Source: Bacillus mesophilus (GTDB lineage Bacteria; Bacillota; Bacilli; Bacillales; SA4). Taken from it: DNA of 64,000 bases. The stretch's first letter is position 1; every line of letters starts with the position of its first letter. The notes beneath the pieces were generated by a model. The model had not been told where the DNA came from, did no database searches, and saw only the letters and a list, made by a program, of their open reading frames with translations. The position numbers were made by a program, and so were the translations under genes. Positions 35,302-44,596 of this stretch are shown here, one piece after another. The stretch covers positions 806,001 through 870,000 of the forward strand of contig NZ_JAAIWM010000001.1 of NCBI RefSeq assembly GCF_011008845.1, given 5' to 3'.

Positions 35302-35850
35302 TTACACTGCGTTTTGTTGAATTTTGTTTAGTTTCAACATAACCCATCTAACAACAATACCCATAATAAGATAGATTGGTACAGAATATATATGCTTCCA
35401 TTTAAGTAGTTCGTAAATTCCCAACCATTGAAAAACATTACCTCCAACGAAGGCTCCAAAGAACGCAAATACTACTTGTGCAAAAAGATAACTTTTCCAC
35501 TTTTGAAACCTCTGATACATCAACATATAAAATACAGGAATAATCGCAAAATCAGCAGGATCCTACACTTCTCTTGGAAGTGGTGTGAGAGTATATGGAT
35601 AAGTCCATAAGCCCGCTCCCGCAACTATTTGGTCCAGGATATAGGAAATTAACGCAATCATTACACCTACATATAAAATTTCTTTTATACGGCTTTTATC
35701 TACTAACTTCCAAAAGATAATATATGGAATAATAAATGAACAGATGATAATCCACCATTCCATAGAAAAGAGTACTTCACTGAAAAAGTAATCTAAACAA
35801 AGTTCTCGTAGTTCTGCATTTAGTTCCTGTATCTGCTTAAATTTCTCCAC
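35302..35850 (-). pseudogene. CBO0543-like membrane protein with in-frame amber stop
   Basis: Two same-frame halves are divided by a single TAG (35563-35565): the first ends YPYTLTPLPREV, the second continues DPADFAIIPVFYMLMYQRFQKW without any frame change. Together they give a full-length CBO0543-type protein of about 182 residues with five membrane segments, like the gene at 37062-37655. The start is GTG 35850 with GGAAGGTTATA. Either one nonsense mutation has inactivated it, or the base call is wrong. Confidence 0.8.
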
Positions 35851-36019
35851 TATAACCTTCCACTTTTTTCCTTATAATCCCCAAGGTGTCGGACTTCTAA
35901 ACCTCCTTCTGATTTCATGTAACTTTAGATAGGTAATCCTTTACTCAACTTAGCAAGACAAAATAATTCCCCAATAATTACACAAAATAAGATAATAAAA
36001 ATTTAGGAGACATTTAAAA

Positions 36020-36973
36020 ATGCTGATCTATTCAACTAGGAATAACACCGTTACTAAAAAAGATGAATTCTCCCTTCCTACTTCCAATGAAGAAATTGCA
36101 TGGATTCATTTTCATCCAACTAATTCGGATCAATTTGATCATTTTATCAGTAGTTTAGACATTCATCCTTTGGCATTAAAAGGGCTAAAGGAATATAGTG
36201 ATATCCCGAAAATAGATGTGTTTAAAAATGAGGCTATTATTTCTCTAATTGCGATTCAGCAGGATTATACTGAAGCGAAAATCACCATCCTAGTTGGTCA
36301 TAATTATGTCGTATCAAAGGTTGAAAATGATCTCCATCTAGCTAAAAACCTAGAACAACCGTTTATGGATCATCCAGAAAGCATGTCACATGTGGGAATG
36401 ATTCTTTTTCATATCTTTGATCAAACAATTTCTCAAGATCTTGAAATTATTGACCAGATCGCTGATGAAATTCAAAGCTTAGAGAAAAAAGTATTTAAAG
36501 ATCCATTTGAAAACAAAATTGCTAGAAGTGTCTATCGCTGGAAAGCAACACTACACCAGTTAAGACAAACGATTGAAGCTCAAGAAGACGTAATGGAAAC
36601 GATGAGTTCTGAGAAATTCCCTTACAATAACGAGGAATCAAGATATTTTATAGAAAGTCTAAGTAATAACTACGCTCGAGTTATAAATGGACTCGACACA
36701 TTTAAAGAAAGTTTAAACAGTATTTTCAATCTACAGATGACACTTAAAGCGGACCACTCCAATGCGATTATGAAAACATTGACTCTCGTAAGCGTCATTT
36801 TTCTACCTATGACTTTTCTAGCTGGTTTATATGGAATGAATTTTGAAAAGATGCCAGAGTTGAAGTGGAATTACGGCTATCTATATGCCCTGATTTTAAT
36901 GCTTCTAACAGGCTTGTCGATTGCCCTATTCTTCCGTAGAAAGGGATGGTGGGGTAAGGGAAATGATTATTAA
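36020..36973 (+). CDS. corA: CorA-family divalent metal transporter
   Basis: A 317-residue protein. A large soluble N-terminal domain with long helices is followed by two C-terminal membrane segments with the signature YGMNFEKMPEL (GMN near residue 273) that forms the pore entrance. This family conducts Mg2+, Co2+ or Ni2+ inward; the tail is basic (FFRRKGWWGKG). Length matches the CorA norm. It is monocistronic with TAGGAGACATTTAAAA before the start. Confidence 0.93.
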   Translation: MLIYSTRNNTVTKKDEFSLPTSNEEIAWIHFHPTNSDQFDHFISSLDIHPLALKGLKEYSDIPKIDVFKNEAIISLIAIQQDYTEAKITILVGHNYVVSKVENDLHLAKNLEQPFMDHPESMSHVGMILFHIFDQTISQDLEIIDQIADEIQSLEKKVFKDPFENKIARSVYRWKATLHQLRQTIEAQEDVMETMSSEKFPYNNEESRYFIESLSNNYARVINGLDTFKESLNSIFNLQMTLKADHSNAIMKTLTLVSVIFLPMTFLAGLYGMNFEKMPELKWNYGYLYALILMLLTGLSIALFFRRKGWWGKGNDY

Positions 36974-37032
36974 GGTGAGTTCGAATAAGATCTGATACCA
37001 CTTGCTCTTTGTGCAACATGGTAGTCCATTAT

Positions 37033-37063
37033 AAAAGAGCACCACTTCATTGTGCTGCTCTTT
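37033..37063. terminator. Terminator between corA and CBO0543 genes
   Basis: AAAGAGCAGCAC / GTGGTGCTCTTT stem (one mismatch) between convergent genes with T-runs on both sides. Confidence 0.8.
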
Positions 37064-37655
37064 AGATTTCCTGCCTGGTTTTCCGTTTACTTAAATAAAG
37101 AAAAATACTTGTAAACCAATAAGCCAAAAGTGCTAGGCCATAATCAATTAAAAAAAGGTAGAAGTTATTCATTCCATTCGTTAATCTATAGAATCCTAGC
37201 CATTGAAGTGTTCCAGCATAAATGAAAGCAAAAAACAGACTTACTACCAAACCATAAAGATAGAAGTTCTTATTTTTGTTTAAAGTATATTGATACAATA
37301 AAAGGTACGAGACAGGAAGAAGAGAAGCATCAATTGCAATATTTGATGTTAAAAAAGGGATCATAAAATATACGTACTCCCAGTAGTTGTGTCTATTCAT
37401 GAAAGCATCTAAATAAGAGAGAAGCACATGGTATGTATAGCCATAAAAACAGACTAGAAATAATTTTTTCCAATCTACAAATAAGTAAAAAGCAAGTAAA
37501 GGTAAAACAAAAGTTGCAACAGCCATCCAAAATTGCATGGTATCAAATGATGAAAATGTCCACCAATATTGATCTATGAGTGTGGTAAGTTCATGTTCTA
37601 ATTTATTAATATTATCTAGCATTTGCTCCCTCAAGATTTTCTTTTCTCCTTCCAC
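37062..37655 (-). CDS. CBO0543-family membrane protein
   Basis: A protein of up to 197 residues with five membrane segments and the family pattern (WTFSSFDTMQFWMAVATFVLPLL, then a loop YMIPFLTSNIAIDASLLPVSYLLLYQ). The start is uncertain: GTG 37655 is at the end of the open frame, but a TTG at 37634 or ATG at 37622 fit ribosome sites better. Related genes lie at 35302 (broken), 38609 and 53708. Function unknown. Confidence 0.82.
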   Translation of the reverse strand: MEGEKKILREQMLDNINKLEHELTTLIDQYWWTFSSFDTMQFWMAVATFVLPLLAFYLFVDWKKLFLVCFYGYTYHVLLSYLDAFMNRHNYWEYVYFMIPFLTSNIAIDASLLPVSYLLLYQYTLNKNKNFYLYGLVVSLFFAFIYAGTLQWLGFYRLTNGMNNFYLFLIDYGLALLAYWFTSIFLYLSKRKTRQEI

Positions 37656-37740
37656 TCCTACTTTTACTGATAGATTGTTAATAGTTTGTCAAGAAAAGGA
37701 TATATTATGTTTGTGTTTTATCACAGCCTAAAACAAAAAG

Positions 37741-37768
37741 AGCGAATCCTAGTTAAAGGATTCGCTCA
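37741..37768 (-). terminator. Terminator of the XRE operon
   Basis: GAGCGAATCCT / AGGATTCGCTC perfect stem followed by TTTTTG on the minus strand, 10 bases past the stop. Confidence 0.85.
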
Positions 37769-37778
37769 CAAATTACGA

Positions 37779-38168
37779 TTAGTAACGTTTTGACAACACA
37801 ACAAATGATGAAAAAACAGTGATAATCGTCAATGTTGTCAATAGACAAACTGTCTGATATCCATTTAAATTAACGACTTCAAATTGAAGAAGTGGCATGA
37901 GAATGGCCATATACCCTAAGATAAAAAAATAGCTAAAAAACATTCCTTTTTCTTTTATTCTTTTTGAGCGTTCATCATTCTCTTTAAATTGCGGATAAAG
38001 ATATGCTAAACAAAAAGTCATCACTGTTGTCCCTAAGAAAACCAGTTCATATCCAACAAAGAATTCCCCAACGGATAGGCTCGCAAAACTTATGATCAGA
38101 CTATTAATTAAAGATATGATTCCTACTATTAAGAAAGTCCTTCTCCCTGCTTTACTACTCATTTGCAT
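37779..38168 (-). CDS. Four-segment membrane protein (DUF2178-like), XRE partner
   Basis: A protein of about 129 residues with four membrane segments and a central charged loop FKENDERSKRIKEKGMFFSYF, the ERSKxIxxKA-like pattern of DUF2178 proteins, which often lie next to small XRE regulators. Of several ATGs at the start, 38168 has the best spacing from GGAG. It lies 39 bases after the regulator gene and is probably co-transcribed. Confidence 0.75.
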   Translation of the reverse strand: MQMSSKAGRRTFLIVGIISLINSLIISFASLSVGEFFVGYELVFLGTTVMTFCLAYLYPQFKENDERSKRIKEKGMFFSYFFILGYMAILMPLLQFEVVNLNGYQTVCLLTTLTIITVFSSFVVLSKRY

Positions 38169-38207
38169 GATCATCATCTCCTACAAAGCAAGTATAAACT
38201 TGCTAAA

Positions 38208-38405
38208 CTATTCCTCTTCTATAAGAAAAACCTCTTCCACGATTGTGTTAAAACAGCGTGCAATTTGGATAGCTAGGGGCAATGAAGGATTATAACGTCC
38301 CTTTTCGATTGAAATAATTGTCTGTCGAGACACACCCAACATTTCTGCAATTTGTTCTTGAGAGATGCCGTGTTCTTGCCTTAATTGTTTCATTCGGTTT
38401 TTCAT
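38208..38405 (-). CDS. XRE-family regulator (Cro/CI type, YozG-like)
   Basis: A 65-residue protein that is only a helix-turn-helix domain: LRQEHGISQEQIAEMLGVSRQTIISIEKGRYNPSLPLAIQIARCF. This is the standard partner of DUF2178 membrane proteins. GGGGAAGG precedes ATG 38405. Two identical-type perfect palindromes 36 to 68 bases upstream are its likely binding sites, giving autorepression. Confidence 0.92.
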   Translation of the reverse strand: MKNRMKQLRQEHGISQEQIAEMLGVSRQTIISIEKGRYNPSLPLAIQIARCFNTIVEEVFLIEEE

Positions 38406-38440
38406 AATAGCAAACCTTCCCCTCTAGATACTATTGTAAT

Positions 38441-38473
38441 GTAAAGCAAACTTTACTGTAAAGGATACTTTAC
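38441..38473. promoter_or_regulatory. Twin perfect palindromes (XRE operator) over the promoter
   Basis: GTAAAGCAAACTTTAC (38441-38456) and GTAAAGGATACTTTAC (38458-38473) share the frame GTAAAG-N4-CTTTAC and are centred 17 bases apart. On the minus strand TTTACA and TACAAT boxes (18-base spacer) overlap them. Confidence 0.78.
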
Positions 38474-38506
38474 ATAAAAAAAACACATCTTAGATATCAG
38501 ATGTGT
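38474..38506 (-). terminator. Terminator of the 38609 membrane protein gene
   Basis: ACACATCT / AGATGTGT stem with TTTTTTTT following on the minus strand, about 100 bases past the stop at 38609. Confidence 0.75.
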
Positions 38507-38608
38507 AACAAAAAAATCTCTATTTAACTTGTTCAACCAGATATTATCGGAGATGCCTGAACGATTAAAGCTAATAGTCTATACACTCATCCCAATAGAC
38601 TTATTCCG

Positions 38609-39484
38609 TTACTGGTTATCTCTAATAGCAACATAATCATTTAATCTAGATTTAATGTTTTCACCAAAGAATAACACAAATAAATGTATGGGGATGAGAG
38701 AATATAAATTGAACTTTGTACTCGGTTTTATGACTTTATATTTAAATAAAACACGATCAAATGCATGAAGAACAAGTAATCCTTTCCACTTTGATTCCTG
38801 GCTTGAATATATAGTATTGACGGACCCGATGATTGCTGAGATACATGTATAAATAGGGACAAGAATGAAGTGTTCCCAATATTTCTCTTTCAGAATACCG
38901 ATCTGGAATCGATACTTTTTAAACAACACTAGGCAAAAATATAAAATATTTGTATAACTAATCCAATAACCAAAGAAAATGGAAATATATATTTTTACTC
39001 TTTCCCCATTTAGAACGTCGTCCCACCACTTTGCAACAATATAGAAATAAATGGGCATTGCCGTAATTGTTAAAAACGTGCTCCATGTTTTATTTTTATA
39101 AATGCCCCAGTGAATAAATAAACGCTCAATAACGCCATATATTGAAGCAGCAACTATTCTCCATTTCCAACCTAATTTAAACATAGTTAGTATTGTTGCA
39201 GAAATGGGTATATAAACCGATTGTGATAATAGTGCTCCAAATACAGAATCTATCCATTTATTTTTAAAGATATTTGGGTTGTATTTATACATTTTGAAAA
39301 CATTTAAGACAAAGTATTCGAATACATATCCTATTCCAATGCTAATAAACAAGAGACTAAATGTCTTATTACCCTTTTTATAGAAAGTTACACCTAATAA
39401 GAGAAAGTGAATGATTGCTAAAAAGATAAATGGCATACTTTTGTTTATATTAATTCTTGAAGATATTCCTATTAAGGTATTCAC
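38609..39484 (-). CDS. Multi-pass membrane protein, CBO0543-related
   Basis: A protein of about 292 residues with seven or eight membrane segments. The middle part (YKYNPNIFKNKWIDSVFGALLSQ...IYGVIERLFIHWGIY) resembles the longer CBO0543-type proteins of bacilli. GTG 39484 is preferred as start, 9 bases after AGGGG; a TTG three codons further out is possible. The C-terminal end is hydrophilic. Function unknown. Confidence 0.72.
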   Translation of the reverse strand: MNTLIGISSRININKSMPFIFLAIIHFLLLGVTFYKKGNKTFSLLFISIGIGYVFEYFVLNVFKMYKYNPNIFKNKWIDSVFGALLSQSVYIPISATILTMFKLGWKWRIVAASIYGVIERLFIHWGIYKNKTWSTFLTITAMPIYFYIVAKWWDDVLNGERVKIYISIFFGYWISYTNILYFCLVLFKKYRFQIGILKEKYWEHFILVPIYTCISAIIGSVNTIYSSQESKWKGLLVLHAFDRVLFKYKVIKPSTKFNLYSLIPIHLFVLFFGENIKSRLNDYVAIRDNQ

Positions 39485-39656
39485 AAACAACAACCCCTAA
39501 CCTGCAAATAAAACGGATTGGTTATATTATTAGTTAATGAGTTGATTTAATGCGATTCTTCTTAAAATTAGAAGTTTTTTTTTTCAAGCCTGATCGATAT
39601 TGGCCAATCAATAATTAATCATGCAAACCCTGTGGGTTTGAAGTCAATGGTCGACC

Positions 39657-40223
39657 TTAAACCCTTAGCGAACCACGAAACCCTCTAACACCATAGTAGG
39701 AATCTGCTCCATTGTGATAAACAAAGACCGTTTCATAGCGACAATCACAAAATAAGGCCCCACCAAGGTTTCTAATATGATCCGGTGTTTGCACCCAGCT
39801 AGACGTTTTCTTATCGAAATGCTCCACCTTCTGCAGCTCTCGGTATTGTTCTTCCGTTAACATGTCGATGCCCATCGCATTCGCCATATCCATAGCACTA
39901 TTTTCTGGTTTATGTTTTTTCCTTGCCTCCAGTGCTTCACGATCGTAACAAATACTTCTACGGCCTTTGGGACTTTCTGCTGAACAATCATAAAAAGTAT
40001 ATTCATTTGATTTTTCATCATAGCCCACAACATCTGGCTCTCCACCGGTTTCTTCCATTTGATACAGTGACCACAGTTTTTCTGGATTCGCTCCTAACTT
40101 TTCTTGCACATGGGTCCAGTCTACCTCTTGGTGTCGCTTCATGTTTTTCTCAAAACGTGCTTTCAGGGTATTAAGTAGTTCTTCACGTTTTTCAAATGAT
40201 AATTCCTTATTTCTCACAGTCAT
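39657..40223 (-). CDS. DUF4256 family protein
   Basis: A 188-residue cytosolic protein with the recognisable end FDKKTSSWVQTPDHIRNLGGALF and VFVYHNGADSYYGVRGFRG, and a Cys/His-bearing YDCSAESPKGRRSICYD middle, all typical of DUF4256. Function unknown. GGGGGGAAGAAAAT precedes ATG 40223. It is divergent from the histidine kinase gene. Confidence 0.88.
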   Translation of the reverse strand: MTVRNKELSFEKREELLNTLKARFEKNMKRHQEVDWTHVQEKLGANPEKLWSLYQMEETGGEPDVVGYDEKSNEYTFYDCSAESPKGRRSICYDREALEARKKHKPENSAMDMANAMGIDMLTEEQYRELQKVEHFDKKTSSWVQTPDHIRNLGGALFCDCRYETVFVYHNGADSYYGVRGFRGSLRV

Positions 40224-40363
40224 ATTTTCTTCCCCCCTTGTTATTACTCATAAATTAATATAATATTTCCCATTATTTCTATAGTCGAACGAATTTTTTT
40301 ACTATTCATGTTAGTATATATTCTAGATTCTTACTAAACGTTGAATAGGAGTCATTCGTAACC

Positions 40364-41620
40364 ATGACACATGAAATTCATCAGCTACTTATACAAATGA
40401 TTTGTGTTTTATTTCCCATTTTATTCTTCTATGCTGTGTTAAATAGAAAAGTGAAATCGATACTTTATCGAAATATTCTTTTCTGTATCACATGTTTTTT
40501 CTCTATCTTTCTTTCTATACAAAATCCTATAAGCATTTCAGATGGTAGATTAATGGACCTACGTTGGGTCCCACTTTACTTATCTTATATATATGGGGGA
40601 CCTTTCGTAGGTCTAAGTTGTGCCTTATTTTTTGTCTTTATCCGGCTCGGCATAGGTGGAGACGGTATGTATCCTGCCTTTTTGCTAATTCTTCTTTCCA
40701 TATTGTTTGTCATTAAAATTCGCAAAAATTACACAAACTGGAAGCTAGGAAGAAAGTTATTTATAAGCTGTACCTATATTTTTATTGCAACATCTTCGCT
40801 TCCTTTAATTAGTTCCATTATTTATTGGGAGAACTCCTATACTAATCCTTACATACATATCTATTTCTCAATTGCTAATGTTCTAACATTATTGTTGACC
40901 ATCTATATCATTGAAACCATTCTAGAAAATGAATTGCTTCATAAGGAACTCATTTATGCTGAGAAAATCGCAGTATTAAGCCAATTAGCTGCAAGTGTAG
41001 CACATGAGGTAAGAAATCCATTGACCAGTGTTCAGGGTTTCCTTCAATTATTAGCTTCTTCATCAAACAAAAATGATAAAGATTTAGAGTATATCTCCAT
41101 TTCACTTAATGAATTAAAACGCGCAAATGACATTATTTCTGACTATTTGTCACTTTCAAAAAGAGGTACAAGTAATAGCCATACAACAACAGATATCTAT
41201 GATGACATTCATTATGTACTTTCAACAGTATCTACATATGCGACCTTGCATAATGTACAAATCTTTAATCATGTAGATAAGTCCTTGATGCTACATGCAA
41301 ATAGCAGTGACATGAAACAATTGCTGATTAATCTGATAAGAAACTCCATTGAAGCTTTAGATACAACACCTAATGGGATTGTTGAAATTTCGTTACAGGA
41401 ATATGAAACAAAACTATTACTGAAAGTTTTGGATAATGGAAAAGGTATGACAAATGAACAAATAGAAAGGTTGGGACTTCCTTTTTACTCTACAAAAGAG
41501 AAAGGGACAGGCCTAGGGTTAATGGTTTGTTATAGAATTGTAGAATCGCTCGGCGGAGAAATTAAGGTAGCTAGTCAATTAGACAAAGGGACCACCTTTA
41601 CGATCTCACTACCAAAGTAA
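40364..41620 (+). CDS. Sensor histidine kinase with 5TM-LYT sensor (KinB-like)
   Basis: A 418-residue kinase. Six or so membrane segments fill residues 1-188, including the RWVPLYLSYIYGGPFVGL block of the 5TM-5TMR_LYT sensor. The HisKA domain has phospho-acceptor His214 in VAHEVRNPLTSVQGFLQL; the ATPase domain has N-box NLIRNSIEAL, G1 LDNGKGM and G2 STKEKGTGLGL. The layout matches sporulation kinases of the KinB type that feed the Spo0 phosphorelay. No response regulator is adjacent, which fits. An AGTCGAA motif near 40283 is one base off a Spo0A box. Confidence 0.92.
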   Translation: MTHEIHQLLIQMICVLFPILFFYAVLNRKVKSILYRNILFCITCFFSIFLSIQNPISISDGRLMDLRWVPLYLSYIYGGPFVGLSCALFFVFIRLGIGGDGMYPAFLLILLSILFVIKIRKNYTNWKLGRKLFISCTYIFIATSSLPLISSIIYWENSYTNPYIHIYFSIANVLTLLLTIYIIETILENELLHKELIYAEKIAVLSQLAASVAHEVRNPLTSVQGFLQLLASSSNKNDKDLEYISISLNELKRANDIISDYLSLSKRGTSNSHTTTDIYDDIHYVLSTVSTYATLHNVQIFNHVDKSLMLHANSSDMKQLLINLIRNSIEALDTTPNGIVEISLQEYETKLLLKVLDNGKGMTNEQIERLGLPFYSTKEKGTGLGLMVCYRIVESLGGEIKVASQLDKGTTFTISLPK

Positions 41621-41655
41621 TGTCTCACTATTAATTGTATCGAATCTATTACTTT

Positions 41656-41690
41656 GTAAAAACCAGAGGCTTACTAACCTCTGGTTTTTA
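41656..41690 (+). terminator. Terminator of the histidine kinase gene
   Basis: AAAAACCAGAGG / CCTCTGGTTTTT perfect stem with T tail, 36 bases after the stop. The remaining bases up to 41875 show only a short Trp-rich reading frame without a start (noted under rejected). Confidence 0.87.
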
Positions 41691-41875
41691 TTACAATGAA
41701 TGCATAATTTCTTTTTTGGGCAAGGGCTAAGCTACTACTTTTTCATTATATAGTCCTGTTTCACTTGATAGTTACCCAGAAGATGATTAACAAGTAGCCA
41801 CCAGTATCTTGGCTGCCATTGCTTGATTACATGAATACTTTTCTATGATTAACCTCTCTCTAAGTTACAAACAAT

Positions 41876-41909
41876 AAAAAAGAGTCGAGGATATATCTTA
41901 AACTCTTTT
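41876..41909 (-). terminator. Probable terminator of the 41938 gene
   Basis: AAAGAGT / ACTCTTT stem with TTTTATT tail on the minus strand, 29 bases past the stop; loop is long (16 bases). Confidence 0.55.
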
Positions 41910-41937
41910 GTATAGATGCTGCATTCACAGATATAGA

Positions 41938-42657
41938 TTACTGTCCAAACTGATAATTGAACAAGATATAACCCATAAATATCATTTCTAACTCTATATG
42001 ATCCGGGTTATCTGGTACCAATTGATACACAGAACCTCTCACTCGTTCTCCCGTGGCTATAACAGAATCATCCAATGAAATCTCCGTTCTTGAGCCGATA
42101 CCGAATGACTTGTAGTAATAGGTTTGATCACCATATTCTAGAAAAAGTCCTTCTTGTAATTTTGTTGCGTTCTTCAATGAGTAATCCGTGGAAACAGTAC
42201 CAATTTGCCTGTCATTTCTATAAATGATCCATTCACTGTTACCCTTTAAATTATTCTCATTTCTTCCTTTAAATGTGACAGTATCACCGTTCGAAAGGGA
42301 GAAGTTTAGGTTTAGATACCATTGCCCAGGGTTATCCATGACATCTGCTACGACACGTTTCCACCATCTAGAATAACAACGTTGATAGGAACCAATATGA
42401 TCAGTATTCAAGTACATGTGCTTCTTTGTTCTAGATACCCTGTCCCCCATCATAGTCACCATATATTGATCCTGTGGTTCAGGTTTAAAATCACGATCCT
42501 TGTTATATTGATATTTCATAACAAAGAGAAGGAATATGGACCCCACTGGAAACAAAAGCAATGTAAACAGCTGGTTCGCTTCAAACTCTCCATTCAGTAT
42601 GTACCTAAGTGACATTCCGATGAATCCTGCAATAAACAGGACTAGTAATCTACTCAT
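41938..42657 (-). CDS. Membrane-anchored tubby-like/LURP-type protein, tentative
   Basis: A 239-residue protein with two N-terminal membrane segments and a beta-rich soluble part: LNLNFSLSNGDTVTFKGRNE, then WIIYRNDRQIGTVSTDYSLKN. Repeated strand-turn patterns of this type occur in bacterial tubby/LURP-one-like proteins, but the match is by eye and uncertain. GCGAGGATATTAA precedes ATG 42657. Neighbours give no functional clue. Confidence 0.7.
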   Translation of the reverse strand: MSRLLVLFIAGFIGMSLRYILNGEFEANQLFTLLLFPVGSIFLLFVMKYQYNKDRDFKPEPQDQYMVTMMGDRVSRTKKHMYLNTDHIGSYQRCYSRWWKRVVADVMDNPGQWYLNLNFSLSNGDTVTFKGRNENNLKGNSEWIIYRNDRQIGTVSTDYSLKNATKLQEGLFLEYGDQTYYYKSFGIGSRTEISLDDSVIATGERVRGSVYQLVPDNPDHIELEMIFMGYILFNYQFGQ

Positions 42658-42840
42658 TTAATATCCTCGCTTTATTTTCTAACCTTACACAACAGTATTA
42701 AAAAAATTTTTCAGATCCAAAACGATCATGTTTTTTTGTTGTTTCTATTAATTACTATAAATCTTTAATTGGTTTAATGGCATCTACTATAAGTGAAATA
42801 AAACCTAGGGTGCCGCTTTTTACAAGCTATGCAGAATCTA

Positions 42841-43227
42841 TTACCCCTCAACTAAAGCATGGTAGTCAATTAATTCTCCATCAACTTCCACTAAAATAAC
42901 CAAAGGTGCATCTCCACTTTTGTATACTTCATCTGTTGAAAAGACTTCTGTTCCCTTTGGTAACTTACTTGCATAAAGATTCCTAAACCAATATCTATTA
43001 GAAGTTTTCATTTTAATTTCACCTATCTTCATCCCTTTGGAATAGCCCTCCTCTGGTTTGATATCAGGGTTCGTATTTGGAGAATAGATTAAATCATCTA
43101 GTTTGATGATATCCGCATCATTATTAACATCTAACATTTCTTTAGCTGTTGGGTTCCCCGTCGAACCACAGGCTGATAGGCAAAGAACAACTATTATAAT
43201 CACAAGGATTTTTAAGTACTTAATCAT
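42841..43227 (-). CDS. Lipoprotein, unknown
   Basis: A 128-residue protein. The start ATG 43227 is chosen because AAGGATGATGAT precedes it and the next residues form a lipoprotein signal (IKYLKILVIIIVVLCLSAC) with lipobox LSAC, Cys20. The rest is an outer-face domain with TSNRYWFRNLYASKLPKGTEV and an acidic C-terminus. The open frame extends 27 codons upstream, overlapping the hydrolase gene end. Possibly co-transcribed with the hydrolase. Confidence 0.85.
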   Translation of the reverse strand: MIKYLKILVIIIVVLCLSACGSTGNPTAKEMLDVNNDADIIKLDDLIYSPNTNPDIKPEEGYSKGMKIGEIKMKTSNRYWFRNLYASKLPKGTEVFSTDEVYKSGDAPLVILVEVDGELIDYHALVEG

Positions 43228-43285
43228 ATCATCATCCTTCTCTTCTAGAGGTTGGGTGCTGCCTAGTTTAATTCCTCCACCCGAA

Positions 43286-43912
43286 TTAAGGCTTGCAGAA
43301 CTCATCAATAGCTGAGATTACATTCTTTAAAACATCGATAGATTGTATGGGTTCTCCTTGGAGCTCTAAACTGTGGTCTCCACCCTGTACCACTTTTAAA
43401 AGTAGATTTTGCTTATGCTTCAATTGTTCAAAACATTCCTTAATATAACAGAAATCCTTATCTCCAATAATACAAAGTCCTTTATGATCACTGTTAACCA
43501 TTCCATGAAACACGTTATCATTTTGTAGGATTGGAGTCAGCCATACTAGTTTTGCATCTTCGAACATTTCATGATGTAGTAGCTTACTTAAAGCCCTTGT
43601 TCCAATTGATTTAGCCACTACAAAGAAACTAGTGTATCTCTTGTCCTTGATTGCGTTGTCAATTGTAAGTTGTACATCTCTTGCAAATTCACGATCATTT
43701 AGATCTGACATTTCTTGTCTAGTAAAAGAATAGTTAATATGTAATACATCAAAACCTTTTTTGTAAAGTACTCCTGTTGTAAAGTGTAACAATGGAGCCT
43801 GGGTTGTGTAACCGGCCCCAGGTAAAATGATCACTAAGTTTTTTGTTTTTTCCTGCTGTTCGATTAATCTAAAAGGAAAACTTTTAGAGTTCACTTTATG
43901 ATGAGTAGACAC
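43286..43912 (-). CDS. Alpha/beta-hydrolase-like protein
   Basis: A 208-residue protein. The oxyanion strand LVIILPGAGY, a nucleophile elbow AKSIGTR (Ser in a non-classical A-K-S-I-G), IGDKDFC as acid region and GGDHSLE with the catalytic His follow the hydrolase order. The size is small for the fold. Start is GTG 43912 behind GGGAGTGAGAGAACG. Substrate unknown. Confidence 0.85.
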   Translation of the reverse strand: MSTHHKVNSKSFPFRLIEQQEKTKNLVIILPGAGYTTQAPLLHFTTGVLYKKGFDVLHINYSFTRQEMSDLNDREFARDVQLTIDNAIKDKRYTSFFVVAKSIGTRALSKLLHHEMFEDAKLVWLTPILQNDNVFHGMVNSDHKGLCIIGDKDFCYIKECFEQLKHKQNLLLKVVQGGDHSLELQGEPIQSIDVLKNVISAIDEFCKP

Positions 43913-44007
43913 CGTTCTCTCACTCCCTAAGGTTTTTGTAGTTATCTATTCTTGACTGTCATCCAATTTTCCTTCTTCAAGCACATTGCCTTTTCCATAA
44001 AAAATAA

Positions 44008-44030
44008 CGTCAACCCCTTCAGGATTGACG
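44008..44030 (-). terminator. Terminator of the small DUF1232 gene
   Basis: CGTCAATCC / GGGGTTGACG stem followed by TTATTTTTT on the minus strand, 19 bases past the stop. Confidence 0.8.
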
Positions 44031-44048
44031 CAATAGTTTGGCTCATAA

Positions 44049-44324
44049 TTAGTTAAGTTGATAGTTCTCCTTTAAAGACCGAGGTGCTAGTTTTAGCATC
44101 CTTTCGAATACAAGGATTGTGATTACGAGATCATCAACATATCCTAACAGCGATGTATAATCTCGAATTAAATCAATGGGAATTGCTAAATAGGTTAAGA
44201 CTAACAAAGTCGCTAATGCCTTATAATGAAGCTGCACTTCGTTTGACTTGAAGAAGTCTTTTAAGAAAGGAATAAACTTCCAAAATTGCAATATAAATTT
44301 GAGACGGTTTATCATCTTCCACAT
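44049..44324 (-). CDS. Small DUF1232 (YkvA-type) protein
   Basis: A 91-residue protein. The DUF1232 core YLAIPIDLIRDYTSLLGYVDDLVI occupies residues 45-68; in the usual form P-D-F follows DLI, while here it is R-D-Y. The N-terminus is basic and aromatic. AAAGGTGATATAA precedes ATG 44324. Shorter than its relative at 31753-32133, without the C-terminal membrane helix. Confidence 0.82.
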   Translation of the reverse strand: MWKMINRLKFILQFWKFIPFLKDFFKSNEVQLHYKALATLLVLTYLAIPIDLIRDYTSLLGYVDDLVITILVFERMLKLAPRSLKENYQLN

Positions 44325-44596
44325 TTATATCACCTTTCTTTCTATTTATTTTTTAGTTTATTAGTATGAATGGTATAGCTTTTTAGGGTTGTTATAATAC
44401 TATTTTGAAACCTCGGGGGGTTATCTTTATCCCTATTTAAAGAGGAAAGGAACTGTGTCTCGATTACTGTCAATAAGCTGAATGTTATGAGTAAATTCCG
44501 TATATGCTTTTTCATCAAAATTATAATCGGTCTCCTTAGAATGTGATAATTACATCTTACATTTCTCTATGAAATACAATCAAATCAAAATCATGA

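Noticed and set aside
41735-41843. Short Trp-rich frame (VIKQWQPRYWWLLVNHLL) on the minus strand
   Set aside because: Stops lie directly upstream and no start codon with a ribosome site exists; could be a decayed gene end, but too short to support.
44342-44515. Minus-strand frame of 57 codons with signal-like start MKKHIRNLLITFSLL
   Set aside because: The only AGGAG-like site is about 15 bases from the ATG and the rest of the frame has no protein-like pattern; left out, though a small secreted peptide is not excluded.
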